NCBI GenBank assembly: GCA_937901895.1
Contig: CALGTD010000079.1
Span: 1-36,963, forward strand
Length of the DNA stretch: 36,963 nt
DNA from: an uncultured Spartobacteria bacterium
GTDB taxonomy: Bacteria; Verrucomicrobiota; Verrucomicrobiia; Chthoniobacterales; JAATET01
Direction of reading: 5' to 3'
The first letter of the stretch is position 1. The number at the start of each line of letters is the position of its first letter. Positions 7,043 to 13,990 of the stretch are shown in pieces. The notes under the pieces were generated by a model. The model was not told where the DNA came from and did no database searches. It was given only the letters and a program-made list of their open reading frames with translations. Both the position numbers and the translations under genes were made by a program.

Positions 7043-7387
7043 ATGCAAACCACCCAGACAGCACAGACCATCGCCGCGCTTCCGTTCACGTCCTTTTGCT
7101 ACGAGAGCGGGGAAGCCGTGTTCTTTTCCAACGAGGCCGAAATTCATGTTGCCGACATGACCGACGCGGCTTTTGACGATTTCGACGCGCTCATTTCCAA
7201 GATCGCCAGTCAGGGGCTTGAGGTTGGCGACGAAACCCGCGTCATGCACGGCGGCTGGCTTTATAAAGCCGGATTGCTGTTCAGCGAGGACGGCGGGCGC
7301 ATGTGGAACGTCGAGAAGGTCGAACCCCAGAAATCGGCCGAGCAGATTGCCGAGGGCTTTTCGTTCGACGCGATGGACTGGAATTGA
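7043..7387 (+). CDS. Acidic hypothetical protein (114 aa)
   Basis: This is a 114-residue acidic soluble protein of unknown function with alternating strands and helices, FCYESGEAVFFSNEAEIHVAD near the start and a short acidic end. The start follows CCAGAGGAGGAACCC, the same leader as at 3986. It is the last gene of the fourth operon. High acidity and small size are compatible with a DNA-mimic or inhibitor role, but there is no direct evidence. Confidence 0.75.
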   Translation: MQTTQTAQTIAALPFTSFCYESGEAVFFSNEAEIHVADMTDAAFDDFDALISKIASQGLEVGDETRVMHGGWLYKAGLLFSEDGGRMWNVEKVEPQKSAEQIAEGFSFDAMDWN

Positions 7388-7416
7388 GAGTGCAGCCGAT
7401 AGGGAAAGGAGTGATT

Positions 7417-7436
7417 TTCTTCCCCCTACCCCCTCA
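7417..7436 (-). repeat. Dispersed repeat R1, copy e
   Basis: TTCTTCCCCCTACCCCCTCA lies 30 bases after the stop at 7387 and just before the palindrome at 7441. Confidence 0.55.
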
Positions 7437-7440
7437 CCTT

Positions 7441-7457
7441 ATCGATCGTCGATCGAT
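7441..7457. repeat. CGATCG palindrome R2, full copy
   Basis: ATCGATCGTCGATCGAT is a perfect 17-base palindrome around a central T. This longest form also occurs at 32010-32026. Confidence 0.7.
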
Positions 7458-7490
7458 GACGGAGGCACCGCCGACAGGATCGGCCGACAG

Positions 7491-7515
7491 AACCGCCCTA
7501 ATCGGCGGTTTTTTC
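7491..7515 (+). terminator. Intrinsic terminator of fourth operon
   Basis: AACCGCC (7491-7497) pairs with GGCGGTT (7504-7510) and a T run follows. It belongs to the same duplicated family as the terminators at 3421 and 5836. Confidence 0.8.
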
Positions 7516-7611
7516 GCGTCCGGACGCGGGCGATCTGAAAAAAGTTAGTTGACCATCCGAGCGTTTCCGATGGCAGTTTCCGCCAGCAACATTTCAGCAA
7601 CAAATCTCCTG

Positions 7612-7640
7612 TTGTGCCACTTTCGGCCGTAGCGCATCCT
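7612..7640 (+). promoter_or_regulatory. Repeated promoter P1, copy 5
   Basis: TTGTGC (7612-7617), a 17-base spacer with CTTTCGGCCGTAG (7620-7632), and CATCCT (7635-7640). CCAGCAACATTTCAG at 7583-7597 is shared with copy 1 only. Copies 1 and 5 therefore share their upstream half, while copies 3, 4 and 5 share the -10 half, which is a mosaic pattern. Confidence 0.65.
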
Positions 7641-7696
7641 CTTAATAGATCAACGGAAACGGGCTTTCCAGAGATCAGCGAGGAGGAGAACAGGCC

Positions 7697-7972
7697 ATGT
7701 TGCCAAGGAGGACAACGACATTCGAGGCCGTGGGGGAGTTCATCATTCCCCCGGCCGTCAGGCGGGAGATCATCCAACGCCACGACGACAACCCCGCCGC
7801 CGTTCCCGCAGTGACCCGCGACGGAATCCGATACATCGCCGCCGTGTCCGAGGACATGGACGGAAACCGAAAGTTCAAGGTGCGGCGCGAGGGCGTTTCA
7901 AGCTTCACCTATCAGCCAGAAAGCGCCCGCAACCAGAGCCGCCGAGGAGCGGCCACCCAGAGGAGGAAATGA
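7697..7972 (+). CDS. Small basic hypothetical protein (91 aa)
   Basis: This is a 91-residue basic protein and the first gene of the fifth operon. The start follows the GAGGAGGAGAACAGGCC leader. The middle part looks like a small beta-containing domain (TRDGIRYIAAVSEDMDGNRKFKVRREG). The C-terminal 20 residues are strongly basic. It is unrecognised. The next gene starts two bases after its stop. Confidence 0.7.
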   Translation: MLPRRTTTFEAVGEFIIPPAVRREIIQRHDDNPAAVPAVTRDGIRYIAAVSEDMDGNRKFKVRREGVSSFTYQPESARNQSRRGAATQRRK

Positions 7973-7973
7973 C

Positions 7974-8735
7974 ATGACCAAGGACATCACGACGAGCAAC
8001 AGCCACGCCTACGTTTACCGACTGGACGAGAGCGCGACCGCCGAAAACGGCATGAAGTGGAACCGCACCGAGGGTAAGAGGCTCCGCGACGGTATCCGCA
8101 TGGGCAACTTTGAAATCCGCGAAGGGTTCGAGGCTCCCGAGATCGCCCCCGTGATCCGCGACCTGGGCGAGATCGCCCACAGGATTTGCCCGTGGGTGGA
8201 GTTCGTCGCGGCCCCCGAGATCGTCGGCTTTGCCCGTGGCGCAGAGGTGTTCGTTGAGGGCGCAACCGTCGCCACCAACAAGCGGAACGATGTGGCATGG
8301 CTTTCTTATCCGGCCCGCGTCGAAAGCATCCTGTTCTCGACAGGAACCGACATGAGAGACGCACACGAAGTTCTCTTCCGCGCCTGTTGGCAGGCCATCG
8401 AGCGGGAAGCCGCGTTCGGTTGGGGCGAACATGCGAAGCCCTATTTCGAGCAGATCGACGCCAGCCTTGCCAAGGACGCCGACCCCGACTTGCGCCGACT
8501 GGCAACGTCCGACAAGGACGGCCGACGCAAGGCGTTCGGAGCATGGGCGAAAGCGCAGCACCTATTCCCGAGCGCGGGCGAGGACTTCCTAGACGACCAC
8601 GACGACGCGCCGTTCTATGTCCGCGAGTTCCACAAGGCTTTCGCGGGCGTGACAGGAGCCGACCTTTTCGCCAAGCATAATCCCTATGCTCACACGCTCA
8701 AGGTTGCCGCCGAACTTGCAGGAGAAGCCGCGTAA
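7974..8735 (+). CDS. Hypothetical protein (253 aa)
   Basis: This is a 253-residue soluble protein without a recognised domain. A segment reading DMRDAHEVLFRACWQAIE lies near the middle. It resembles the HE-containing helix of zincin-like peptidases but lacks a second histidine at the usual place, so that reading is weak. The C-terminus contains FYVREFHKAFAGVTGADLF. The start follows AGAGGAGGAAATGAC. The stop TAA shares its last base with the next start (TAATG), which suggests coupled expression with the HTH gene. Confidence 0.75.
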   Translation: MTKDITTSNSHAYVYRLDESATAENGMKWNRTEGKRLRDGIRMGNFEIREGFEAPEIAPVIRDLGEIAHRICPWVEFVAAPEIVGFARGAEVFVEGATVATNKRNDVAWLSYPARVESILFSTGTDMRDAHEVLFRACWQAIEREAAFGWGEHAKPYFEQIDASLAKDADPDLRRLATSDKDGRRKAFGAWAKAQHLFPSAGEDFLDDHDDAPFYVREFHKAFAGVTGADLFAKHNPYAHTLKVAAELAGEAA

Positions 8736-9166
8736 TGGAACCGCTTGACCTCAACACCCTGCCCCGCCCGAAAATCGGGCGGTTCAGGAGGCCACCCCAT
8801 GTTCAGCGCGAGGCCGCGTTGATCCTGCTGGACTGGCAACGTTTGGGAGTATCAGCCGCGAGGGCGGCGGAATTTCTCGGTTGCCATGTCTCGACAATCA
8901 AGGACGCCAGACGGCGCGGGCGGGCGATCCTTGCCGAACAGGGAACGCCGATCGAGGAGCCGCCGAAGCGGAATCGAGGAAACAGGGAGAAGAGGCCGAA
9001 ATCAGGGATCGAGAAGAGCGGCCGACCGCCGAAGCTGACGGACGAGGTTGTTGCCGAGATCGTCAGGATGAAAGCCGAAGGGGTTTCCATCGTAGAGACG
9101 GCAAAGCGGCTTGGCATATCGGAAACGAGGGTGAAGATCGCCCGACGCCGAGGACGGGAAACATGA
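8735..9166 (+). CDS. Putative double helix-turn-helix DNA-binding protein (143 aa)
   Basis: This 143-residue, highly basic protein has two helix-turn-helix-like segments. One is at residues 38-63 (GVSAARAAEFLGCHVSTIKDAR) and the other at 102-140 (GVSIVETAKRLGISETRVKIAR). They are joined by a linker rich in Lys, Arg and Pro. Both have the resolvase/homeodomain-like pattern in which a GVS turn precedes the recognition helix. Two DNA-binding units in one chain suggest recognition of a repeated or bipartite site, so it is a candidate regulator for one of the dispersed repeats or for the P1 promoters. The neighbouring serine recombinase carries a similar C-terminal HTH, so a shared origin is possible. 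It ends the fifth operon. Confidence 0.75.
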   Translation: MEPLDLNTLPRPKIGRFRRPPHVQREAALILLDWQRLGVSAARAAEFLGCHVSTIKDARRRGRAILAEQGTPIEEPPKRNRGNREKRPKSGIEKSGRPPKLTDEVVAEIVRMKAEGVSIVETAKRLGISETRVKIARRRGRET

Positions 9167-9171
9167 CACCT

Positions 9172-9206
9172 AGCGGGCCATAAACAACAGTTTTCGGCCC
9201 GCTTTC
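9172..9206 (+). terminator. Intrinsic terminator of fifth operon
   Basis: AGCGGGCC (9172-9179) and GGCCCGCT (9196-9203) form a perfect 8-base stem with a 16-base loop followed by a T-rich stretch. Confidence 0.65.
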
Positions 9207-9326
9207 CTTGCCGTCGTCAACGTATTTTTACGCAGTAGCCTTTTCAACGTCTTGGCAGGGTCAAAAACCCCGGCCAAAATTGTTGACATAGAATCACCCT
9301 CAATATCGGGGTGACGGAGGCGGCAG
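9207..9326 (+). promoter_or_regulatory. Upstream region and possible res/operator of recombinase gene
   Basis: This AT-richer 120-base stretch contains a consensus -35-like TTGACA (9283-9288) without a clear -10 box. It also holds an inverted repeat TCACCC/GGGTGA (9294-9314) that reaches almost to the ribosome site GGAGG at 9316. Resolvase genes are commonly preceded by their own recombination/operator sites, so a res site here is likely but not demonstrated. Confidence 0.45.
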
Positions 9327-9959
9327 TTGGCGAAGATCGGTTACATTCGAGTATCGACGGCAGTTCAAAATCTACAGCTACAGCGTGACGCCATGAAAGC
9401 CGCAGGCGTTGGCGAAATCTACGAAGAGCGCAGGAGCGGCGCGGACGTTACGCGCTACAATCTCAATGCCTGTCTTAAAGCCCTCAAGGAGGGCGACACG
9501 CTAGTTGTCTGGCGACTGGACAGACTAGGCCGCTCACTTCCGCACCTGGTCGAGATCATAAACGGGCTACGCACCCGAGGCGTCGGCTTTCAGTCCTTGA
9601 CCGAGAACATCGACACCACGACCGCGAACGGCCAGTTGATGTTCCACATCATCGCCGCCTTTGCCGAGTTCGAACGCAACCTAATTTCCGAGCGCGTCAA
9701 GGCGGGTCTCGATAGCTTGCGGGAAGCGGAGCCGGATCGAGTGTTCGGCCGACCGCCGAAGGTTACGCCCGTCAAGCGTGAAGCCCTATGGAGCATGTTC
9801 GAGCAGGGCAAGACCACAAGCTACATCGCGCAGGCGTTGGAGTTGGGAGAGACGACGGTTAAGCGGGCGATCCGAGAAGGAAAGGCCAAGCTTGCCGAGC
9901 GGGCGGCGCGGGAACAGGATCAGGAGGTAGGGGGAGAAGGTGCGTTTCGCGGCCCTTGA
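9327..9959 (+). CDS. Serine recombinase, resolvase/invertase type (210 aa)
   Basis: This is a small serine recombinase that would cut and rejoin DNA at paired sites. The N-terminal catalytic domain has YIRVS with the nucleophile Ser10, and the VWRLDRLGRS motif (residues 61-70) with the active-site arginines. The ENIDTTTANGQLMFHIIAAFAEFERNLISERVKAGL stretch leads into the long dimerisation helix. A C-terminal HTH follows GRPPK (residues about 145-190). The start is TTG at 9327, chosen because GGAGG stands at 9316-9320 and the family starts MxxIGYxRVS. A likely role is plasmid dimer resolution or inversion. No transposase or terminal repeats are seen nearby. The last dozen residues are encoded by an R1 repeat. 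Confidence 0.93.
   Translation: MAKIGYIRVSTAVQNLQLQRDAMKAAGVGEIYEERRSGADVTRYNLNACLKALKEGDTLVVWRLDRLGRSLPHLVEIINGLRTRGVGFQSLTENIDTTTANGQLMFHIIAAFAEFERNLISERVKAGLDSLREAEPDRVFGRPPKVTPVKREALWSMFEQGKTTSYIAQALELGETTVKRAIREGKAKLAERAAREQDQEVGGEGAFRGP
9920..9942 (+). repeat. Dispersed repeat R1, copy f
   Basis: TCAGGAGGTAGGGGGAGAAG, continuing as GTG, is inside the 3' end of the recombinase gene. It is one of the best matches to the consensus. Confidence 0.6.
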
Positions 9960-9978
9960 GAAAAATTCTCGTCGGCTA

Positions 9979-10007
9979 TTGCGCCACTTTCGGCCGTAGC
10001 GGATACT
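9979..10007 (+). promoter_or_regulatory. Repeated promoter P1, copy 6
   Basis: TTGCGC (9979-9984), a 17-base spacer with CTTTCGGCCGTAG (9987-9999), and GATACT (10002-10007). Only the promoter core is kept; the upstream boxes of the other copies are absent. Transcription would start near 10014, inside the left arm of the hairpin at 10010-10052. Confidence 0.65.
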
Positions 10008-10009
10008 AA

Positions 10010-10052
10010 AAGGGCTTCCACTGATTCTTGCCGGAACCAAATGGAAGCCCTT
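10010..10052 (+). promoter_or_regulatory. Long leader hairpin at transcript start
   Basis: AAGGGCTTCCA (10010-10020) and TGGAAGCCCTT (10042-10052) are a perfect 11-base inverted repeat with a 21-base loop. With the promoter at 9979-10007 the mRNA would begin within the left arm. This could protect the 5' end, act as an attenuator or serve as an operator. Confidence 0.6.
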
Positions 10053-10286
10053 CGAAGATGAATAGCGAAGGTCAAGAGCATCTACCGTATCAAGTTTTAG
10101 CGAACGCTACGGTAAAGCCCAGAGTTGATAACACGGGATCGTTTACCAGACGACCTCTTGCCATCGCTCACCCCGAATATAACGTTTGCCCCTATAAAGG
10201 GCAAGGGTTTTGCTGCCACAGTTCACGAATTTTTCGTGGCAGATCGTCGGGAACAAAAGGGTTTTGCCGTCCGAGACAGGACGAGA
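10053..10286 (+). promoter_or_regulatory. Structured leader of helicase gene; possible control region or origin
   Basis: No gene is supported here. The stretch contains TACCGT/ACGGTA flanking AGCG/CGCT, and a -10-like TATAAA inside the 15-base sequence GCCCCTATAAAGGGC (10188-10202). That 15-mer is repeated exactly on the minus strand at 34246-34260. It also contains two overlapping, mutually exclusive stems: CTGCCAC/GTGGCAG (10213-10242) and CACGAA/TTCGTG (10224-10238). Such a leader suggests tight expression control. An origin of replication could also lie here, but no iterons or DnaA boxes were identified. Confidence 0.4.
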
Positions 10287-12743
10287 ATGACGACGACCCT
10301 TAGAGCGGTTCCCGCTCAAATCCTACCCCCCGCCCCCGCGCATGTGCGCCTTGGATGGAAGCAACCCGTTCGCGTTGCGCCCGAGATCGCGCAGGCCCGC
10401 ATGTTGAAGCGGGTTGTTCAGTGGGAAGCCCTCACAGACGATCATATCAAGTTCAGCGACGGCGAGAGCGAGAGCATTGCCCCCGTTGTTGTCCTGAAAT
10501 CCGGCCAGTCTCTAGGAAAGACCGTTACCGTTCTAAACGCCGTGGCGAAGCGGCCGGGGCAGCGCGGATTTTACGCTGCCCAGACGACCGACCTTGCCCG
10601 CGAGATCGCAGAGAAAGCAGGGAAGAAAGGCGTTGCAGTCGAGCTTTACCGTGGACGTTCTCAAGTCTGCCCTGGAACGGGTTCGCCCATGTGCGCCAAG
10701 CATGAGATCGCGGCCACCGTCGCGGCCCTTGGTATGCCTGTTGCGACAACCCTATGCCGGAAGAAACTGGAATCCGGCGAGATCGTGGAATGCCCGTTTG
10801 CGGCCTCTTGCGAGTATCTAGCACAGGCCGAGCGCGTGAAGACCGCTTCCCTGATCGTCGCCGCCCATCAATACCTTTCCTTGCCGATGGATGCCCTCAA
10901 GGACGTTGATTATGTCATCGTTGATGAAAGCTTCTGGCAGTCCATGACGGCTACCCGCCGCGTCGATCTAGGCCGCTTCCTGACACACCGCGCCGTTGGA
11001 AAGCGGTTCAAGGGCAACCGTCAGAAGATCGAGGAAGCCGAGTTCGAGCTTGGCGAGGCCGTCGAAACCGTCAAGGCGATCCTCAAGGAGTGCAGGCGCG
11101 AGAACCGCCAGATGAGGCTTTCCGACTTCCGCGCCCGTGGATGGACGGCCGAGTTTTGCGAATACCTCAAGGGCTTGGAATACAGCCGCGTATCCGACGA
11201 CATCGGGCTTGATCCGAGCCAGACCACAGCCGAGCAGGCCAGCATTCTAAAGGACGCGGAGGCGCAGGAGGCACTTGCATTCGCCCGCGTGTGGCGATCC
11301 ATCGGGATCGAGCTCGCAACGAAGCGCAACGGGAAGTTCAACAGCGTTCGGATCGTCATGGGGCATAAGAACCCGAAAACAGGCGAGTTGCAGAACGTCA
11401 TCTTGTGCCACTACCGCCGCAAGAGCCAGTTTGCCGACAAGCCGACCCTGATCCTGGACGCGAACGCCGATAGCTGGATTCTCAAGAAGTTCTATCCGTC
11501 GCTTTCCATGTTCCGCACCGAAGCGGCATGGAGTGCAGCCATGACCTTCCGCCAGACCTTTGACACCGAAATGTCAACGACCACCCTCAAGGAGAACGCG
11601 GCCCGTCAAGACGAGACGTTCAACATGGGCTTGTTCATGGCGAAGCGTCATAAGGCCCAGATCGCCGCCGCTCCCAAGGGCGAGGATCGCCGCCCGCTCA
11701 TCATCGCCCCGAAAGCGATTATGGACGTGTTCCGCGAACAGACAGACATGGACGCCGAAGACGCGCCGTTCAGGATCGAGCATTACAACAACACCCGAGG
11801 CAAAGACGGCTTCAAGCATTCCGTCGCCGTTGGCGTCGTGGGCCGAGTTCAGCCATCCACAGAAGCCCTCGAAGACCTTGCCCGCTGCCTGTCAGCAGAC
11901 AGCGACGACGAATTGCAGTTCATCGAGCCGGATGCAGAAGGACGGAACCCCCTTCCGCGTTGTCAACATTACATCGAGGCCAAGGATGGAAGCCGCGAGG
12001 AGATCGCCGTTAGCTACCACCCCGACCCCTTCATTCATCGTATCCTCTTGCAGATCAGGGAAGCCGAGATCATGCAGAGCTTGACCCGCGCCCGCCCCGT
12101 TTGGCGCGATCCGGCGAACCCTTGCGAAATGTTCGCAGTCACCAACGTTCCCCTTCCCGTGGTGCCGGATAGCATCCACCGCCGTTCGGAAATGATGCCC
12201 GACAGGTTCGATATGATGTGGCTTGCTGGCTTCCTGCCCGAGCAGTCGCAGGACATCGCCGCCGCGTTCCCCGACCTGTTCGGATCGGCGGGCGTGGTGC
12301 GGACGGCAGCTTGCCGCCGAGGCCGTCGCGCATTCCCGATCGTCGACGGAAGCGCGGGCATGGGAGGTGTTACAAAGTCCTATATTGAGTCTTATAAGCA
12401 GAATGTAACAGGGGCGATCCGAGTAAGCTTTGACCGTCCTACTTCCGCAGGAGGTAGGGGAGGAAGTGCTTGGATGGAACTTGAAGACGGCGACACACGG
12501 GAGACTGTTATTGCTCGTGTGAGGCAGTTCTTGCCCGATGCAGAGGATTTCAGCTTTGCTATGCCAGAGCCGATCGATGCGCCGGAAGCCGCGAACGACA
12601 ACGCCCCCGGCCAGAAGCGCCATTTCGTGCGGTTCATCAGCCGCGCCACCCTCCTCCTAGCCCAGAACAGCGCCTATGAAGCGCCGTGGTGGACGTTGAA
12701 GCCACGCGGGCCGGATATTTTTTCGGAGCGACGAGCGGCTTAA
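10287..12743 (+). CDS. Putative iron-sulfur SF2 helicase-like protein (818 aa)
   Basis: This large soluble protein has helicase motifs. Motif I is SGQSLGKT at residues 72-79, with Lys78. A five-cysteine cluster follows (residues 128, 136, 157, 169, 175, the last two as CPFAASC), resembling the Fe-S domain of XPD/DinG-type helicases. Motif II is VIVDES, with Asp213-Glu214. A LILDANA segment and a QSLTRARPV motif VI-like segment (from residue 597) lie in the second RecA-like half. The C-terminal 150 residues are unassigned. A TTG further upstream (10125) would add 54 residues, but those resemble the leader, so the ATG at 10287 is chosen with moderate confidence. Plasmid replication or processing of incoming strands is likely. 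It may be the replication protein of the element, but no initiator domain is recognised. Confidence 0.75.
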   Translation: MTTTLRAVPAQILPPAPAHVRLGWKQPVRVAPEIAQARMLKRVVQWEALTDDHIKFSDGESESIAPVVVLKSGQSLGKTVTVLNAVAKRPGQRGFYAAQTTDLAREIAEKAGKKGVAVELYRGRSQVCPGTGSPMCAKHEIAATVAALGMPVATTLCRKKLESGEIVECPFAASCEYLAQAERVKTASLIVAAHQYLSLPMDALKDVDYVIVDESFWQSMTATRRVDLGRFLTHRAVGKRFKGNRQKIEEAEFELGEAVETVKAILKECRRENRQMRLSDFRARGWTAEFCEYLKGLEYSRVSDDIGLDPSQTTAEQASILKDAEAQEALAFARVWRSIGIELATKRNGKFNSVRIVMGHKNPKTGELQNVILCHYRRKSQFADKPTLILDANADSWILKKFYPSLSMFRTEAAWSAAMTFRQTFDTEMSTTTLKENAARQDETFNMGLFMAKRHKAQIAAAPKGEDRRPLIIAPKAIMDVFREQTDMDAEDAPFRIEHYNNTRGKDGFKHSVAVGVVGRVQPSTEALEDLARCLSADSDDELQFIEPDAEGRNPLPRCQHYIEAKDGSREEIAVSYHPDPFIHRILLQIREAEIMQSLTRARPVWRDPANPCEMFAVTNVPLPVVPDSIHRRSEMMPDRFDMMWLAGFLPEQSQDIAAAFPDLFGSAGVVRTAACRRGRRAFPIVDGSAGMGGVTKSYIESYKQNVTGAIRVSFDRPTSAGGRGGSAWMELEDGDTRETVIARVRQFLPDAEDFSFAMPEPIDAPEAANDNAPGQKRHFVRFISRATLLLAQNSAYEAPWWTLKPRGPDIFSERRAA
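12448..12468 (+). repeat. Dispersed repeat R1, copy g
   Basis: CAGGAGGTAGGGGAGGAAGT, continuing as G, lies inside the helicase gene and encodes a Gly/Ser-rich linker. It shows that R1 is tolerated inside long coding regions. Confidence 0.5.
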
Positions 12744-12751
12744 ACCCTGAT

Positions 12752-12772
12752 TTCTTCCCCCCTATTACCTCA
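12752..12772 (-). repeat. Dispersed repeat R1, copy h
   Basis: TTCTTCCCCCCTATTACCTC starts nine bases after the helicase stop, in the opposite orientation to copy g 300 bases upstream. Confidence 0.45.
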
Positions 12773-12880
12773 ACATTCGAACTATCCCGATTTGCCGAGT
12801 TTTTCGGCTCTTGTTCCGTGCGCCGCCGACAAGCAGAATCCTTATAAACCAAGGGTTTTCGCAAAAGGAGGAGCGGGAAA
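12773..12880 (+). promoter_or_regulatory. Gap before the 261-residue gene
   Basis: A GCCGA/TCGGC stem with a T-rich loop and tail near 12792-12812 may weakly terminate the helicase transcript. A TATAAA at 12843-12848 is followed by CAAGGGTTTTCGC, which resembles CAAGGGTTTTGC after the TATAAA at 10193. No matching -35 box was found. Confidence 0.35.
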
Positions 12881-13666
12881 ATGAAGGGTTTGCTTTCGAG
12901 CGTGGCGAGTGTGGCAGTTGCGGCTTATCGAGGTGCAGCCGCCGTCGTGGGAGGGGTAGCAAAGGGCTTTGGCGCGGTTGCAAAATGGGCGTGGAATAGT
13001 TCGCCCGTGAAGCTTCTCCGCTACATTGCGGGCGACCCGTCGTTTCAGCGCGACGGCCTGACGATGGAAAAGGCCGAGCCAGCCCCCGAGGTCGAGGAAG
13101 TCGATACGGGCGTTGGCATGGTGCTAGAACAGCAGCTTGAGGCGCAGAAGGCCGCAGAGCCGCACATGATCCTAGACTACGCTTGCGCCACTGGTGAGCG
13201 GGCGCGTCAGGAGATCGCGGCGAAGATGACCGAGAAGACGCGGGCATGGTGCAACAGGCTTCACCCGTCGCATTTGGAGATCATCCAGACCATGAAGCCC
13301 GAGCAGATCAAGGGGCATATTCTTGGTATCGATAAGGTGGCACAGCTTCCGTCCATGTCGTTCGGGATCAACCGAAACACGGAATTTGATGTTGCCAGGG
13401 CGGTTAGCCAGGTGCGCCAGTTGAACAGGGAAGAACGTCGCCAGAGGAAGACGGCAGTTGACCCGATGACGCAGGGAGCCGACAAGGCCGACGTTCACAA
13501 GAGCGCGGCGAAGCGCGTCCATGACGATCAGGCCAACGGGAACCGCAAGCCTATGACCCGCGAGGAGATCGCCGTTGTTCGGGCGCGTCAGGCCGAGCAG
13601 AGGCAGGAACGCAAGGCCGCAAAGGCTATGGGCGTTAGCAACACGCTAACCCCGCAGGCCGCATGA
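12881..13666 (+). CDS. Hypothetical protein with hydrophobic N-terminus (261 aa)
   Basis: This is a 261-residue unrecognised protein. Residues 1-35 are rich in Ala, Val and Gly with scattered lysines and could be an amphipathic, membrane-associating helix rather than a classical signal peptide. Residues about 85-185 look folded and contain three cysteines or tryptophans near ARAWCNRLHPSHLEII. The C-terminal 80 residues are very basic with an Arg/Gln-rich helix (EEIAVVRARQAEQRQERK). The start follows AAAAGGAGGAGCGGGAAA. A short terminator-like stem (GGGCGG/CCGCCC, about 13706-13725) separates it from the next gene. Confidence 0.75.
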   Translation: MKGLLSSVASVAVAAYRGAAAVVGGVAKGFGAVAKWAWNSSPVKLLRYIAGDPSFQRDGLTMEKAEPAPEVEEVDTGVGMVLEQQLEAQKAAEPHMILDYACATGERARQEIAAKMTEKTRAWCNRLHPSHLEIIQTMKPEQIKGHILGIDKVAQLPSMSFGINRNTEFDVARAVSQVRQLNREERRQRKTAVDPMTQGADKADVHKSAAKRVHDDQANGNRKPMTREEIAVVRARQAEQRQERKAAKAMGVSNTLTPQAA

Positions 13667-13753
13667 CGCTTGATGCCCGTTGGCAACCACGCTAGTTCAA
13701 GAGAGGGCGGGCCAGTTCCGCCCTTTCGCATACCCAAAGGAGAGCCGCCGCAG

Positions 13754-13990
13754 ATGCCGCAGACGATGGATCACACGTATTTCGTGGAGTGGCGGAAGCG
13801 TTGCCAGTTGACGCAGGCGAAGCTTGCCGACCTCCTCAATGTCAACATTTACACGGTGAAGAAGTGGGAGGGCGGGAGCCGGAAGCTTCCCCCTTATATA
13901 GGGCTATTGATGGCCGCTATAGAAAAGGGCCTAGAACCCATCGGGCGCGAGGCCATGATTGAGGTTGAGGGATCGGGCGACGGCGACTAG
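13754..13990 (+). CDS. XRE/Cro-type transcriptional regulator (78 aa)
   Basis: This small DNA-binding repressor candidate has a helix-turn-helix at residues about 13-45 (WRKRCQLTQAKLADLLNVNIYTVKKWEGG), the standard XRE layout including the TVKKWE recognition end. The frame is open to 13670, but the ATG at 13754 follows AAAGGAGAGCCGCCGCAG, so this start is preferred. Its stop overlaps the stop of the convergent gene at 13987. It is a good candidate regulator for the nearby tra operons or for the P2 operators, but the target is not shown by the sequence. Confidence 0.85.
   Translation: MPQTMDHTYFVEWRKRCQLTQAKLADLLNVNIYTVKKWEGGSRKLPPYIGLLMAAIEKGLEPIGREAMIEVEGSGDGD

Noticed and set aside
216..7457. 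Spaced palindromes as a CRISPR array
   Set aside because: Spacing is thousands of bases, repeats are only 13-17 bases and no cas genes are present.
7974..8735. Zincin metallopeptidase call from the AHEVLF segment
   Set aside because: The HExxH pattern is incomplete (HEVLF without the second histidine) and no third ligand could be placed.
9207..9330. Transposon carrying the serine recombinase
   Set aside because: No transposase gene and no terminal inverted repeats were found around the recombinase.
10028..10303. 91-codon plus-strand frame in the helicase leader
   Set aside because: It uses a TTG start without a ribosome site, spans all the hairpins and reads into the helicase start in another frame.
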